Positions 1 to 13,414 of a DNA stretch of 64,000 nt are shown one piece after another (the first letter of the stretch is position 1; the number at the start of each line of letters is the position of its first letter). The translations under genes were made by a program, and so were the position numbers. Source of the stretch: Spongilla lacustris (taxonomy: Eukaryota; Porifera; Demospongiae; Spongillida; Spongillidae); the NCBI GenBank assembly GCA_949361645.1, contig OX442417.1, positions 11,903,150 through 11,967,149 of the forward strand, read 5' to 3'. Under the pieces are notes generated by a model. It was not told where the DNA came from. It did not search any database and saw only the letters and a list, made by a program, of their open reading frames with translations.

Positions 1-1335
1 AAGTGAGACAGAGAGACCACCCCTTCCAGTTAGGTAGAGAGACCAACCTGTCTGTACCAGGGCAGCAGATAGACTCCTCTGTGTGAGTGACACAGAGAGA
101 TCCCTCACTTCCAGTCAGGTAGAGAGACCCCTCTCTGAGTGAGACAGAAAGATCATTCTCTTTCTGTCAGGCAGAGAGACCCCTCTCTCTGTGTCAGGCA
201 GAGATCACCTTTCAGTTCCAGTCAGGTAGGGAGATCCCCGTCTCTGGGTGAGACAGAAAGACCCCTCCCTTCCAGTCAGGTAGAGAGACCGCTCTCTGAG
301 TGAGACAGAAAAAGCATTTTCTTTCTGTCAAATTAAGAGACCCCTCAGGCAGAGATCATCCTTCAGTTCCAATAAGTTAGAGAGACTCCTCTCTTCCAGT
401 CAGGTAGAGAGACCCTTCTCTTCCAGACAGATAGACAGAACCCTCTCTGAGTGAGACAGAAAGAGCATTATCTTGTGTCATAAAGACAGACCCCTCTCTC
501 TGTGTCAGGCAGATATCATCCTTCAGTTCCAGTCAGGTATAGAGAGACCCCTAACTTCCAGTCAGGTAGAGAGACCCCTCTCTTCCTGTCAGGTACAGAG
601 ATCCCTCTCTGAGTGAGACAGAAAAAAGCATTCTCTCTCTGTCAAATAGAGAGACTCCTCTCTGTGTGTCAGGCAGAGTTCATCCTTCAGTTCCAGTCAG
701 GTAGAGAGACTCCTCTCTTCCAGTCAGGTAGAGAGACCCTTCTCTTCCAGACTAATAGACAGAACCCTCTCTGAGTGAGACAGAAAGAGCATTCTCTTTC
801 TGTCAGATAGAGAAACCCCTCTCTGTGTGTCTAGCAGAGATCATTTTTCAGTTCCAGTCAGGTGGAGAGACCCCACTCTACCAGTCAGGTACAGAGACCC
901 CTCTCTTCCGGTCAGGTAGCAAGACCCCTTTCTTCCTTTCAGGTAGAGAGACCCCTCTCTCTGTGTCAGGCAGATATCATCCTTCAATTCCAGTCAGGTA
1001 GAGAGACCCCTGCCTTCCAGTCAGGTATAGAGAGACCCCTCTCTTCCGGTCAGGTAGAGAGACCCCTTTCTGAGTTAGACAGAAAAAGCATTCCATTTCA
1101 GTCAAATAGAGAGACTCCTCTCTGTGTGTCAGGCAGAGATCCAGTTAGAGAGACCCCTCTTTTCAAGTCAGGTAGAGAGACCACTGCCTTCCAGTCAGGT
1201 AGAGAGACCCCTCTTTTCAAGTCAGGTAGAGAGACCCCTGCCTTCCAGTCATGTAGAGAGACGCCTCTCTTCCAGTCGGGTAGAGAGACCTTTTCTCCTA
1301 GTGAGATGGAGAGACCCCTACCTTCCAGTCCAGGT
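1..1335. repeat. Degenerate ~27-bp minisatellite
   Basis: Dozens of imperfect copies of a roughly 27-bp unit built around CAGTCAGGTAGAGAGACCCC and TCTCTTCC. They alternate with longer variants containing GAGTGAGACAGAAAGAGCATT. The array enters from the left edge, so its full size is unknown. Open frames in it on both strands are repeat translations. Confidence 0.9.
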
Positions 1336-1349
1336 GGAGGCAGAGTGAC

Positions 1350-3818
1350 TACGTATACAGCCGGTAGGCCTGATCGAGGCCGGCACGCACGTACACGAAC
1401 CTTAGTTAGTGTGGTAGGACATTGCAGAGCAAGCTGCTCCAGTTGTTGTTGGGTTCGTACAAGTGTCCTGCTCGTAGCGACGCTGCTTTCTCCGAATTCT
1501 GTCTGTAACAAGAACGAATACGCTACATAATTTCGGAACCCATACTTACCTATGCGCGTGTACGTACGTACTCTAGCGTCTTTGATGAAGCACGTTCTGG
1601 ACCACGCGGCTGCATGCACTAGTGTAGCTGCAGCGCTGTACTAAGCTGCCTTGTTGCTTAAGTTCACCTCCCGCCTTTGTGCGCAGGTAGGCCTAGGCCT
1701 ATTTGAAATGACGTTCGAATTGAAATGGTGCACACCTAGTACGGTTTGTTATTAAAACCAGTACAGCTAGCTAACTGCTGTTAAACGAACGGCGCGGTAT
1801 GGCACGATTTGCGTCCAATAAAGATTCTCTGCTTTTTTTATGAACAACTCAGTGAAGCATAGGTTCGTTAGCCACGGCTTGGGGATTTTTGATAACACTG
1901 GATTTTACAATATTTGCCTATGCATCTGATGGGTCACATTCGCGCAGGCGAATGAAAAGTGCGCGCAATGATGTTGAAGAGAAGCATAGTTTAGGAGGGT
2001 GGGGCTGTGTTGTGCACAGCGGTAATGTATCACGTGAATGTGATAACATTCAATTGTGTTCACGTGAGACCTCTCGTACGCAGACCTAATACATTCATGT
2101 TCCACTTTCGTTCAATAATTCCGCGCATGCGTAAACGCTGCCAAACTTGGACAGTTTGTAACTTTGTTTCCAGTGGAGGAATAAATATAAAAGTTAGTTC
2201 CACAATTAGAGTACGGCTTCCTCTACAGGTCTGATAATTCAAAGTTAGCTTTTAACGATGTCAATTAACAGAAACTAATCAACTCCATTTTAAACGTTTG
2301 GCTTCATTAGTCACCACGCAAGATGGTAAGCTGTTCATTGGCACGATTATTGTATGCTTCTTTGCATAGATTCACCGTGAGATTGGTGATTCATTTGCAA
2401 TAGCTTGACTTTCAGCACGGGTTTCCCCACAAAAACCACAGATAAGATAGATCACGTGATAAATAATTTTAATAGTTATAAAAATTAATTTTTACACACT
2501 TCCTGGGTGGTACTGAGTGTTGATCAAGGCATTGGCATGTTTTTAATAAACCGATAACTAACTTTTAATAACTACACATTAATAACTTAAGCTAATGATT
2601 GGCATGATTTTTGGTTTAAACAGCATAATTTTACCATGTTCAGATCTGGAGTTATGCCAATTCAAAGATTTTGCGCGACTTTTGGATCACCCTGTATAAG
2701 AACTTCATGATGCTTGCGCAATGTGGCCCTTGGGATCATAAGGCCAGTACAAAGTGCGACTAACAAGAGTGTCGTCCCCACAAGTATTGGAGCCATTGTA
2801 TCCATTGTACTGCACACAGTTACCAACTTTGGCTTTGGCTGGTAGGTCAGCTGAACACATACATACCATGCAATGATCGAACCTGAATCTTTCCAGTAGG
2901 TGTATTAACTTTTATACACCTGAATAAATAAATAAAATTATATAGCGAACCCTGAATAATAAATATACTTACCTTCCTCGTACAATTTGTTCAATTTATC
3001 CACAAGAGGCTTCATATACGAATATATGCCACATAATGTTGAACCACATCCTGCAACGTCCCAAGAAGACAAAAAAGTAGACGATTTTATACATGTACAA
3101 AGAGCTAGCTGACATAGGTGGCGAACAAACCAAAGTGCATGCGCTGGTGAACCGGCGGAGTTGAGGTGTATAATTAAAAAAATTTCTGTACAAATATTGA
3201 GTGCATATCATACTGTACATGCGCATCAGCATGCACACAGATGCGCACAAATAACGCATAGATCTATATTCAGTAGTGATATCTAAGATAACATTATAAT
3301 AAACATTAATATTATATACGTACAAATACGCTGATTAATATAAGCACGCGTAACGGAACCGTAGGAAAGATCGGTGAATATGTGGTGATTTATAGTACTG
3401 TACGTATAGTTTCTCAAGCCATCTAGCATAACGAATGGTCGCTGTGCCGCAGGATATCCAAGCTAAATCCTGGCTGCCCGGCCTCATTTCGAAGAAGAGT
3501 GTAAACTAGGCTAGGTCTATCCACATTGCAATTATAATATCCGGTGGTAATTACTAAGATGTTCTATTACTGGTACGGGTAGCTACGTACGTAGTCTACC
3601 GTACCATAAAATTTATTCTAGTCCCCAGACCTTAACCGATAATATTATTTATGTTTTATAGTTCAGGGCACGAGACTAAAGCGGCGAGCGTGATTTTTGA
3701 CAGTACTAGTAGGCTATATATAAAGGTCCGAGTAAGAACTATTTGAGTTAAGTAGATGGGAAAATAGGTATCTGATAAGTTGTTTTTGATCGCATGCAAT
3801 ATTATACAGTACCAGGCC
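1350..3818. other. No gene recognised; CpG-rich patch
   Basis: 1350-1640 is richer in CpG than its surroundings. An NRF-1-like core, GCGCATGCGT, lies at 2123-2132. Open frames are short and show no recognisable domain. A promoter is possible but unsupported. Confidence 0.4.
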
Positions 3819-3819
3819 A

Positions 3820-4012
<193 letters not shown>

Positions 4013-7000
4013 ATGAGTTTTCTTTTTAATGGGGGAACTTTTTCCCCACAAATTTATTTACCAGTCCTTCCTTTCCTTTCCTCCTCCAGTTCATTCTAAT
4101 ATGACATTACACTATCAACTATTCACCACTACAATGGCTACATGCTCAGGTCAGCTGGTATGAAATGACATGGAGGGGTTAGTAGGGCTGTGGTCTAGTG
4201 GTGTACACCTCAAATGCAATCTTGCCTCAGAGCCAGCCACCTGTGCTGGTTTGTGTGCTAATTGTATTACCATTACAGTAATTGTTAAGACCAAAAACTA
4301 CCCCCACTATCTGTGTTCAGATAGTGGCAGGATGAAGTTTGCTCCAACTTAAGTAAACAACCTATGATAGTGGCACCTTCTGGTCTTATATATAATCGGA
4401 CACCCACTGTATGCAAAAAACTGTGCATGTACCAGTAGCTGTTTGCATGCAGTCAAGTGTGAAGGGAAAAGGAAAAGGGTGGGGCTATGAATTCTGTATA
4501 GGAAATGAGTGGGTTTCTTAGAATATGTTGTTTTAGGCCATGCAAACATTTGTTGTAAACAGCAGATGGATTTTGAGATTAGTTTGGGGGGCGAAATAGG
4601 GTGTAATGAAGAGAGATCAGCAGAGTGGCGATATTTTTGGCTATCAACACGAGATCTCAATAACTCACATGAAGAGATGTGCTGGGCACCCAGTGGCAAG
4701 GTATTTAATAACAAGTGAATGCAGTGAGACTATTTTATATTGCAAGAGACGTATCATATTAAAAATAGTGTCAATCTAATAACTCATTGCTATATAGATC
4801 ACAGGTGAATAAACATAGAGAGGTTCATGAGAAAATAACACCGAGACAGCGTTATAAAATGTGAATGAAAATGGTACTTTTCAACACAAGCGAAGCCCCA
4901 TTGTCAAATCCAAGACCACTCCTCCATTTTATTCCTGAGCCCCTGAGGCATAGACCCAGCTGATCTGACAAATGATAGCCTGGCTCTGATGTAACCACAT
5001 ATATGTCTTTACATAAGGTTTCTGCCACTTTTAGCTCATGAATGTAGCCATTCATTTCTTTGGCTTCATGGTGTAAATCAAAAACTTTGCATGTTTGTGT
5101 ATATGCACTTATGTTGTACATGTAAGTACATGTTAATGTTTGCTTGATTCTCAATGCATACAGAAAAGACAAGTAATGGCCAGAGAGGTACTTCCTGTTT
5201 AAATGGATAACATTTACAAAGGTGTTACGTCTGTTACACAAAGACAGAATTTAAACACATGTTCATGTAATGTGTGTGTGTTGTTGTGTCTTGTGTGGAT
5301 GCTATGCTCCTGGGTGTGAAGATCAATTGTCAGTATTTGTACATGAAGCATATCAAAATAGTGGTCTAATTATAAGTGCAAAGGAAAATTATCACAATTA
5401 ATTTCATTATTGGGTAAACAACATGGCGGTGACACCACACGATGGGGATATAAGGTAGCTAAGATCGGTTTGTGTTCCAAATCATGTTTTGTCGTGTAAT
5501 AGAGTCTTGTGGTCTGTGAATATGATGGCTGTAGTTATAATTCAGTCATGTGTCAAACCTTGTGAATGTTGTGGGATGTAATGACGGAGGCGAGGCGAGG
5601 CGTGAAAGGTATAGGGCAAACCTGATGTTAGTTTATATCTGCTCAAGATTAAGTAAACATTGTGGTTAAACAAATGCCTTGATTTCACAACAAAGAAGTT
5701 GCGAATAAAGGAAACATTTGCAATGTTCCAGTGTGCAGTGTGGAGAGGAATGTGATGGTGTGCAACAATCAGAGTTTGTTCCTGGGACTAATTCCATGAG
5801 GGTTCCAGACTACATTAGGTATGTTCATACTTGTATGTGAAGTTGTACATGTGCATTGTTTTGTGCCTGTGCAAGCCTGGTGCACTCGGTCCCAAGTTGG
5901 TGCAGCAAATGATGGGTGTGGCAACCTACCTGGGGAGGGTGCGGGAGGGGGGCACCCCTCCCACTCAGCTAGGGTGTAAGGGGGAGTGCTGTAAGCTCTC
6001 CCATTGGGGTCTGGGGCGGAGCCCCAGGAGCAAATGCTTTTTTTGCGATGGAAAAACTCAGAAGAAGTGGCCTTAAAATATATTGTGTATAAGCGTACAA
6101 TGCAAGTTACAATAGTCGCTATAGGAATTTTATACATGTGTACACCAGAAATGAAACTATTAAAGACTATTTTGAACTTTTACACTGTTTTGTTCTTGAA
6201 TTATGCTGGCTGTAGTTAGATACGCCAATATCAGACACTCCCACATAGTTACATTTTGAAGCCAAAAGTTGGTGTGACCAAAGCCACACCGTGTACGCCG
6301 GGCCTGAGCACTGTGTATGTGCATCTGTAAATGTGCTATATGTATAACCATATGATGTACACTTTGCACACAGCTCATGTGTGTATGGAGATTATACGCA
6401 GTGCTATGTGTGTAGCATTGTGTATATGGATTGTGTATTGGGATGGGATCTGCGAAAAGGGACCTACATGTACTAACATATACATGTAATAGGAAAACAA
6501 TGTTGTCTTTGACCCACTATATCTTCCAAAAAGTACAAGCTATCAACTTGCGATTTTCAACACACCATTCTCTATGGTGAAATAGATTTTGGTCTATTGC
6601 ATGTCTATGCACATGCTCTGGTACCCCACAGGGCCAGGGTCAAAAGCCACATATCTTTATGGGGGAAGGTCTAAATAATTTCAAACTTGGAATGTATCTA
6701 AAAGAGTCCTGACGGTATTGATTTCTGCAGATTTTTCTTATTCATTAGTAATAGCTATGCAGAGTAACTGTACATTTCATGGTTGATTCACACCACTAAC
6801 GTATGCTACCCAACATGTATTGAGTCAATGGGAGTTGGATTGCTTATGATAGTGGTGTGAATGCAAATATTTTTCCATGGAAAAATGAAATTGCAGGTCA
6901 AAGGCACATGTCATTCCCACTAGATCCCTTTTTGCACCATGTTCCTGTATTGTCTCCATACATGAGTTTATATAGCACAGTGGTGTATAATATATTTGCA

Positions 7001-7841
7001 CCCATGATGGAATACTATTTCCTTGTCACACAGTCCAAACCTGGACAGAGTTGCAGAGAATGAGCCACAAGTAGAAGTCTATCTCGTCCCTAGTCCCCAT
7101 CACCACTTCAGGGACCCTGCCAATGGGGATTATGGCTTCCTGCAGAGTGATAAGAGGCAAGTTGTATAATGCACCACTGTTCACCAGAAGTGAAGCAGCT
7201 TAGTAAACTAGCCCCCATGTATCCCACAAGGTCCTCTATTGAGCATGCACTAGCTCCGTTCGGAAAAAAAAAGCAGGACAAAGTGGAGAGACTGTAATAT
7301 CATTAGATTTAAATGCCCTACCAAATGATACATGTACTAATAACTTACCGTACATGTATACATTAGTTGTATCTTTCTCCTGCTCACAATTAAGTACTGC
7401 TTATTTTTCTCCCTATTAATTGTATTTTTTTTAACCATTCTGTTTTATATCTACATGTATACTTATATTAATGGTACAATTGCAGCCTTTCTTGTCATTA
7501 AGGGATTTGAATGCTTTGTGGGCAGAGTGGTCGCAATGATGACTGTGTAAATGTTACATTAAGTGTTGAAATATCTAACATTGCAAGGGATCATCATTAG
7601 GGAGAGTCATTATTAGAGAGAGTCATGAGGTGGCATACACATGTAGCATATGATTGCAATACCTTTTACATTGGTTGGCTTCAAGGCTAATTATAAACGT
7701 TGGTAGTGAAATATTTGGATTACTTTAATAACACTTCCATTGCTTTTATTTGTGAAATCATTCCTTTAGAAGAGAACGTACCGTTTTTAAATTATGCTTT
7801 TAAAAACTTCGTATTTGCTTTGTGAGGTAATTTTTATTTTT
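4013..7841. other. No gene recognised
   Basis: A tRNA A-box-like string, GTGGTCTAGTGG, lies near 4189-4200 without a convincing B box, so an old tRNA-derived SINE is only possible. A 129-codon open frame at 4852-5241 (minus) has ordinary composition in its second half but no known motif. The GC-rich block near 5930-6030 looks like decayed repeat. Confidence 0.3.
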
Positions 7842-7866
7842 GGGGGGGGGGGGGGGGGGGGGGGGG
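7842..7866. repeat. Poly-G tract
   Basis: An uninterrupted run of about 25 G residues. Several such G or C runs occur in the window (near 11206, 17205, 19500, 24993, 39355) and their assembled lengths may be unreliable. Confidence 0.95.
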
Positions 7867-9914
7867 AGTTTATCCGCAAATGCTAAAGAACTACACTTAC
7901 CTACATTGTGTATGTTTATCTGATCCACACTACCTGGCCTTTTCCTCCACTGTGTCACATGCTATGTCATGAAATTGTACGCATTTTTATGAGACCTTTT
8001 CTTCATCTTGTGTTAGGTAAGGTCTTTCCCTTATAACCTAGGCCACTGTCTAAAGATAAATTCATCTACATAAATTGCTATGTTTTGAGTCATTAGTCTT
8101 GTCAGAAGGTACAATAAAATGTACAATAATAACTTTCTCTAATTGTTGCACAGTGTGGGTCAGCCATTGATGGAGGAGGGGATCCAAGCAGTGATAGTTC
8201 AGCAGCCTGTGGTTCAACTAGTGTAAGCTATAAATGGTGTTGTGTAGGTGTGAAAGACATGCTTAAGAGAATAATGGCTATTTTAGAGGAGATGAGGTGG
8301 CATATGGGGCTTCTGCACGCATAATCTAAAGTATAAAATCGGGGTTAAATGGCTTCATGATCTCCAGGTCACCTTTTGTACATGTATGTACTGATCTAGT
8401 GTTGTGTATATATTGTACAATTACATGAGAGTACTGGTCACTTCCCTACTATTAATACTAGTTATCTTTCCCTGCCATAATTTCCCACTAGAACAGATGA
8501 GACATCAGACACATTTCTTTGAGAAAATCATGATGCTGTAGCCTCCTTCCCAATACATGCACATAGAAATAATTATTCATGTATGGCTATAAATTTCATT
8601 GTTTGTTCACTCAGACCTGCTGAAGAAGTACATGTAATAGGAATTGAAGGGCCCTCTGAACTAGTGATTGGTGTTGTGAAGATATTCTACCAAAGAATGT
8701 AAGAAAAGTGTGTGTGTAAAATGTTATATGCATGTAAAATAGTGGTCAATGCAGGGAGCAAGTCCAGGTTATTTTGCAGGGATAATATTTTCATAATGGG
8801 CATGGTTATATATGTTTGGATACCAGTACATCATACAAAGTATGTAGTTAAAAGCAACTTTATACAATCTTGTTCGAGCAAATTCGATCAAAAAGGAATA
8901 CAGGTTTAGTAGTTACGAATACCCCTTGGAAATCTGCTGCTGCAATGTTGAAAATCCCTTATGCTTGAACTGTTAATTTAATGTCTTCCCTTAGTATGAA
9001 ATATGAATACGTGTAGGTGACCTCAACTTCTGTATGGTTATTTTATTATGGGTGGGTGGGGGGGGGGGGCTCAAGTTCTATCGTGCTTACAGTAATTACA
9101 GTAGTGACTCAAAAAAACAACTGTGTTCCCTTATCAAACTTTATCATGCCTCACATAAAGCAGTAGTGATCGATGGGGTAGGCTAATTTTGCTTCTAGAT
9201 GAAATTATAATTTCATACTCGAGTTGCTAAGCCTGTTATCAACTTCAGAAATATTAACTGTTCACAATTGATTGTGAATACCTGTACATGAGTGTGTGAA
9301 TCGTTTTATGTAATACATGATCTCATTGCACATATTATACTTCATAGTATCGCAGAAGAAAGTTCTGAAGGTGGGGAGCCTTCAAGGCTTGTTTGGTGGG
9401 TGAACACACTGTATGGGTGCATGTGCAGTGCAGTGCATACATGCAGCCATGCATGCACTACGTGTATATTACATCTACATGTATACATATGCGTGCAGCT
9501 TATATGCAACAAATTATTTTTAATTTGAACTTCAGGGGCGGAGGGGCTTTTTTGATGGCGATGGGATTGTATTGTTTTTGTCTTTCAGATCCTGTTGACT
9601 GAGGACTTATGAGTGTGCTCGATTCACTTATCAAGTTCAATTTGGACCATAATCACACTATCACAAGTAATCACTTCAGTCTGTGCATCACAATCGGCTA
9701 GAAATCACTTGACTTTGATTGTGAAATTTTGTCATTTGTTCAATTTGTAACCACCATATGATCTTACACCGTCTGTTCATTATACCATAATACAGCGATG
9801 GGGGCTTTCCCAATAATTATTTGACTCATTGTACACCAACCATTTCTTCTTTATCCACTGGCAATATATATAAAACGGCGCAATACATTGTGCAGTACAA
9901 ATATCCCGCTCTCT
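7867..9914. other. No gene recognised
   Basis: AT-rich sequence with short open frames only and a short G run near 9060. I see no domain, clear exon or repeat structure. Confidence 0.4.
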
Positions 9915-9952
9915 TAAAAAAAAAAAAAAAAAAAAGGAAGTCATTTTGGCGC

Positions 9953-10010
9953 GTCGTTTAGCGGTTAGTGAGGCCCATGCAGGAGCATCAAGATTAGATT
10001 TAGAGTCCAG
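9953..10010 (+). repeat. Possible tRNA-related SINE fragment
   Basis: TCGTTTAGCGGTTAG (9953-9967) resembles a tRNA A box. GATTTAGAGTCC (9997-10008) resembles a B box at roughly tRNA spacing. The A run at 9916-9935 lies upstream, not downstream, so this is not a clean SINE. The match is weak. Confidence 0.22.
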
Positions 10011-10690
10011 ACACTGCTGTTTGCGGCTGGACAAAATTCAGATAATTGGCTAATACGGTATGCCTTTTGAATGGTGCAAAATAATTTACTTTTAGAGCTC
10101 ATTATAAATCGTACGTTTTGTGACCCACATTTCATGCTTTGTTCAAGTCATATATATATACCTTCGAGAGAATTTGATCTTTCGTACCGGCCCCTTACCA
10201 TCGCACTATATAAAATTACCAGCGCGCACGACCTACAGTATTACTCGAATAGCCGCGCATCGTTTTTATACGTCCATGTGATGGAGGCGGTAACTGAGAG
10301 GGGGTACTTTGATCGTGTGTAGCAAAGACAGCGACAATAGGATTTAGGTCAGCAAGTTACAACATCAACAAGACAGATCAAGAAGCATATTTACAACAAT
10401 TAGAACCAGCCACATTTTTTTTTTACCACTCTACGCGGCGTGTGTATTTTATGAATAATACGTGCGGTTCGAATGGAGCATTATCACATAAACAAAGGTC
10501 AGGAGCAATGCAGGGTGAGTGGTCGCAGTAATGTGGCACCTAGGAATAAGAAATCAAGGCGTTCATACCAAGCACAGAGATTTCAGCTAATTTACACTCA
10601 GTATTTAGTGTTTGGCATTGATACTCACAATGATGCTGCCACCACTGATACACCCACTCAAAATTTGATATCAATGCAACTGAACAAGTT
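10011..10690. other. No gene recognised
   Basis: Short open frames only, and no recognisable motif or repeat in this stretch. Confidence 0.35.
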
Positions 10691-11202
10691 ATGAGGCTGC
10701 ATGTTACTGGTTGCTGAGATGATGGTATAGGTAGGTGGCTGTGATGAGGTTGGTACAGGTGGCTGAGATGTGAGGCTAGTACTGGTAGCTGAGATGAGGC
10801 TGGTACAGGTGGCTGGTAGTCTGGTACAGGTGGCTGGTAGTCTGGTACAGGTGGCTGAGATCGGGGGGAGGGGGTGTGTGGTTGCAATCCCAACTTTGGT
10901 CTGAAAATTGTTTTTTTTTAGATGCATCCCTATTTATTAATCTAGCGTAAGCTTAAAGCATACAGGTAGCAACGGGTTTCTAATATAGCCATGTAAGTAG
11001 TGGCATCCTCCCCCTTTTTAAACATAGAGAGAGCCGTAAGTGGACAGCACCCACTGGTTGAATTGGCTTAAAGCGGACAGCACCCCCTCCCCCCACTGGT
11101 TGAATTGGCCTAAAGCGCTAGCGGACAGCACCCCCCCCCCCCCACACACACACACACACTGGTTGAATCGGCCTAAAGTGGACAACACCCCAGTTTCATA
11201 TG

Positions 11203-11233
<31 letters not shown>

Positions 11234-11455
11234 TTTTCTGAAATCCTGGATCTGCCCCTGGGCCCCGGGCATGGTAGCTGAGATGAAGCTGGTACTGGTA
11301 GCTGAGATGAGGCTGTGACTGGTGTCTGAGATGAGGCTGGTACAGGTGGCCATGGCTGAGATGAGGCTGTGACTGGTGGGTGGGATGAGGCTGGTACTGG
11401 TAGCTGAGATGAGGCTGGTACAGGTGGCTGAGATGAGGCTGGTTCTGGGGGTTGA
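10691..11455. repeat. Minisatellite split by an inserted segment
   Basis: Units of about 27 bp (GCTGAGATGAGGCTGGTAC plus GGTGG or GGTA) occur at 10700-10862 and again at 11270-11450. The intervening ~400 bp differ and end in CTGGATCTGCCCCTG, which resembles a common hAT terminal sequence. The same sequence in reverse is at 34440. Inside the insert, a ~57-bp unit (ACTGGTTGAATTGGCC, GGACAGCACCCC) repeats three to four times and a C run lies at 11206-11233. The insert's left end is not clear. Confidence 0.7.
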
Positions 11456-12174
11456 ATGGGATTGATACGGAAGAGTATACTATATTAGTAGCTAACAGCA
11501 CCAAGACAAACTTTGAGAAAGACATAGTAAGGTCCAGGAGTTGCTCCCCATTGTGAAAGAACAACTGCTGTTCATTGGCCCACCTAACGTGGCGGCAATA
11601 CCACAGTAGGCTACACCCGCGCCAACCGGTAAGGAGGACTTACTTTTAGTAAGCTTGATCGCTGTCAAAAAAAAAGTGGCTACAAGCCAATACTAGTAGC
11701 TATTAGTACCTTTCGTTCCCTTTACGAACCCACCTTTTTTTTCGATTTCCTGTTGTCGCAGGCGTGGGGAATCGCTTCTGTATCGAAGAGGTACGCTAAG
11801 ACTAACCCGCTTTAAAGGCCCGTAGCTTGCCGTAGCAACTTCACTACGCCTCGTGGTTCGCAACACAAATAGAAAAAAGGTGTTTCTTTCCTAGCCTAGT
11901 GTTAAAATGGCGATTAGCCCATCGTTGTTTTTGAGTGAGCTCACGTTCCAAAGGTCTTCGGTTGTCACGGTCGTTGTCAAGGGCATGACATCATCATTTC
12001 AATTTTTCGGCAAACGAACCTAGTGTCCACAAAACATTGGGCCGTAAACACCTGTGCAGACAAACATCCACCAGTTAGGGCAGCACCCGCGGTGGTTGGT
12101 GCGCGGAGGTGAGCGGTTTCGTGTGCCCAGCGAGCCAGCGCAGCGGCGGATCCGGATCGCCAGCGAGGACGAGC
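11456..12174. other. No gene recognised upstream of CpG-rich block
   Basis: No domain-bearing frame is visible. CpG content rises from about 12050 towards the candidate exon at 12175. Confidence 0.35.
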
Positions 12175-12378
12175 ATGGCGAATCGAAGGACATGCAAAGG
12201 TTCCGGGTACTATCGGATAAGCATGCAGGATCGCTCCCCACTGTCCGAACATCGCGACGATGTTGCTTCCTCCCGTAACGGCAGTGCTGACGCCCGCGAT
12301 TGTCTGCGCTCCGCCATCGGGAGCGAAGAGGCGTGTTCCGACGATCACCATGGTGAGGCCGCCAGGCTCCTGCAGACG
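12175..12378 (+). CDS. Candidate CpG-island first exon, unknown protein
   Basis: An ATG at 12175 opens 68 codons (start MANRRTCKGSGYYRISMQ) ending at a plausible donor, GACG|GTGAGA, at 12378/12379. The block 12050-12400 is strongly CpG-rich compared with its surroundings, as expected for a promoter and first exon. No domain is recognised and no downstream exon was identified. The opposite strand is also open across this block, which weakens the case. I treat this as a candidate only. Confidence 0.25.
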
Positions 12379-13406
12379 GTGAGATTGGCGGGAAGCAGAT
12401 TCTTGATGTCTGGTATCCAGCTCATCCTGCGCTGTGGAATGTTATAATTATTAAGATAAAGTTAAAACTATTCAGTTACCTTTGAAGCTAGTGCATGTTT
12501 ATGTGTCGGCGGAAGGGGAGGGGTGCGCATGCGGTGCATACCTTCCCCCCTCCCCCTCCCCCTCGTTGTGATGGTATATGGGAAAATATCACGAAATGGG
12601 ACCTAACGCAATAATAATTCATGCCGATAAGTTTATTTCTGTATAGGAATAATCAAATCTCTTCAAATTCGGTTTGGCCGGGTAGAGGTCCTATGGAGCT
12701 GGAACATGCCACATGTTGGAGGCTTGTTGGCAGGGACCAGTACTGTCCCTCATCCTGAGGCTCTGCATGTGTCAGATTCTGGCTGATATCTCTCCACAAC
12801 AGTTAACTGAGGTCCGGTGAACTGGTGGGAAGTATTTTATTCTATTCTACTTTCACTCATATATCTCAATTTGTTTTTGCGAAGCATGCAAGCATGGAGG
12901 ATTTCTGGAAAAAAAAAAAAACAGTGAAATGCTTTTACCATCGCTCGGCAAGATTTGGACAAAATACATCGCACAGAAATACAGACATATAGTATAGAGA
13001 AGGTAATTTAATGGTAGAGTTCTTGACTGCAGAATTGGTTTTATTTGTAGCAGATGACATTGTGCTCAATAAAAACAATTCATTAACTGAGAGCAAGTGT
13101 ACAGGCCCAACCGGCTTAACAGTGCTAGTTGCAGTGACCTCAGATCAAGTTTCTCCTTGGTGTTCTGTCCCTCCATGTGGGTCAGGATCTCACTTATATT
13201 TGTTTCAAGGACCATTGCAGGATATATTGTGCACCTTGTCCATGTGGTATGTGGTATAATATAGATCTAGAAAACTGAAACAGTTTTGCACAAAGTACGA
13301 TAATGTGGTTAATATAGGACCACATAAGTGTAATATTAGTTTTAATCCAAAATCTCATCGTGCTCACGTGCTCACCCATTACAACATACACCAATAGCAA
13401 TCAGTA
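12379..13406. other. No gene recognised
   Basis: Mixed sequence with a short pyrimidine-rich stretch near 12541-12565. I see no domain, repeat array or convincing exon. Confidence 0.4.
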
Positions 13407-13414
13407 CTACTGAC

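Noticed and set aside
862..1619. 222- and 173-codon frames on opposite strands
   Set aside because: Both consist mainly of translated minisatellite units (ERPLSSSQV / FQSGRETP).
4852..5241. 129-codon minus frame as a gene
   Set aside because: Natural-looking composition in part, but no motif, no splice context and no paralogue in the window.
9953..10010. Functional tRNA gene
   Set aside because: Box-like strings exist, but no acceptor stem or full cloverleaf can be drawn.
11977..12351. 124-codon minus frame opposite the CpG-rich block
   Set aside because: No domain; openness on both strands is explained by high GC. The plus-strand exon has a better start and donor but is itself weak.
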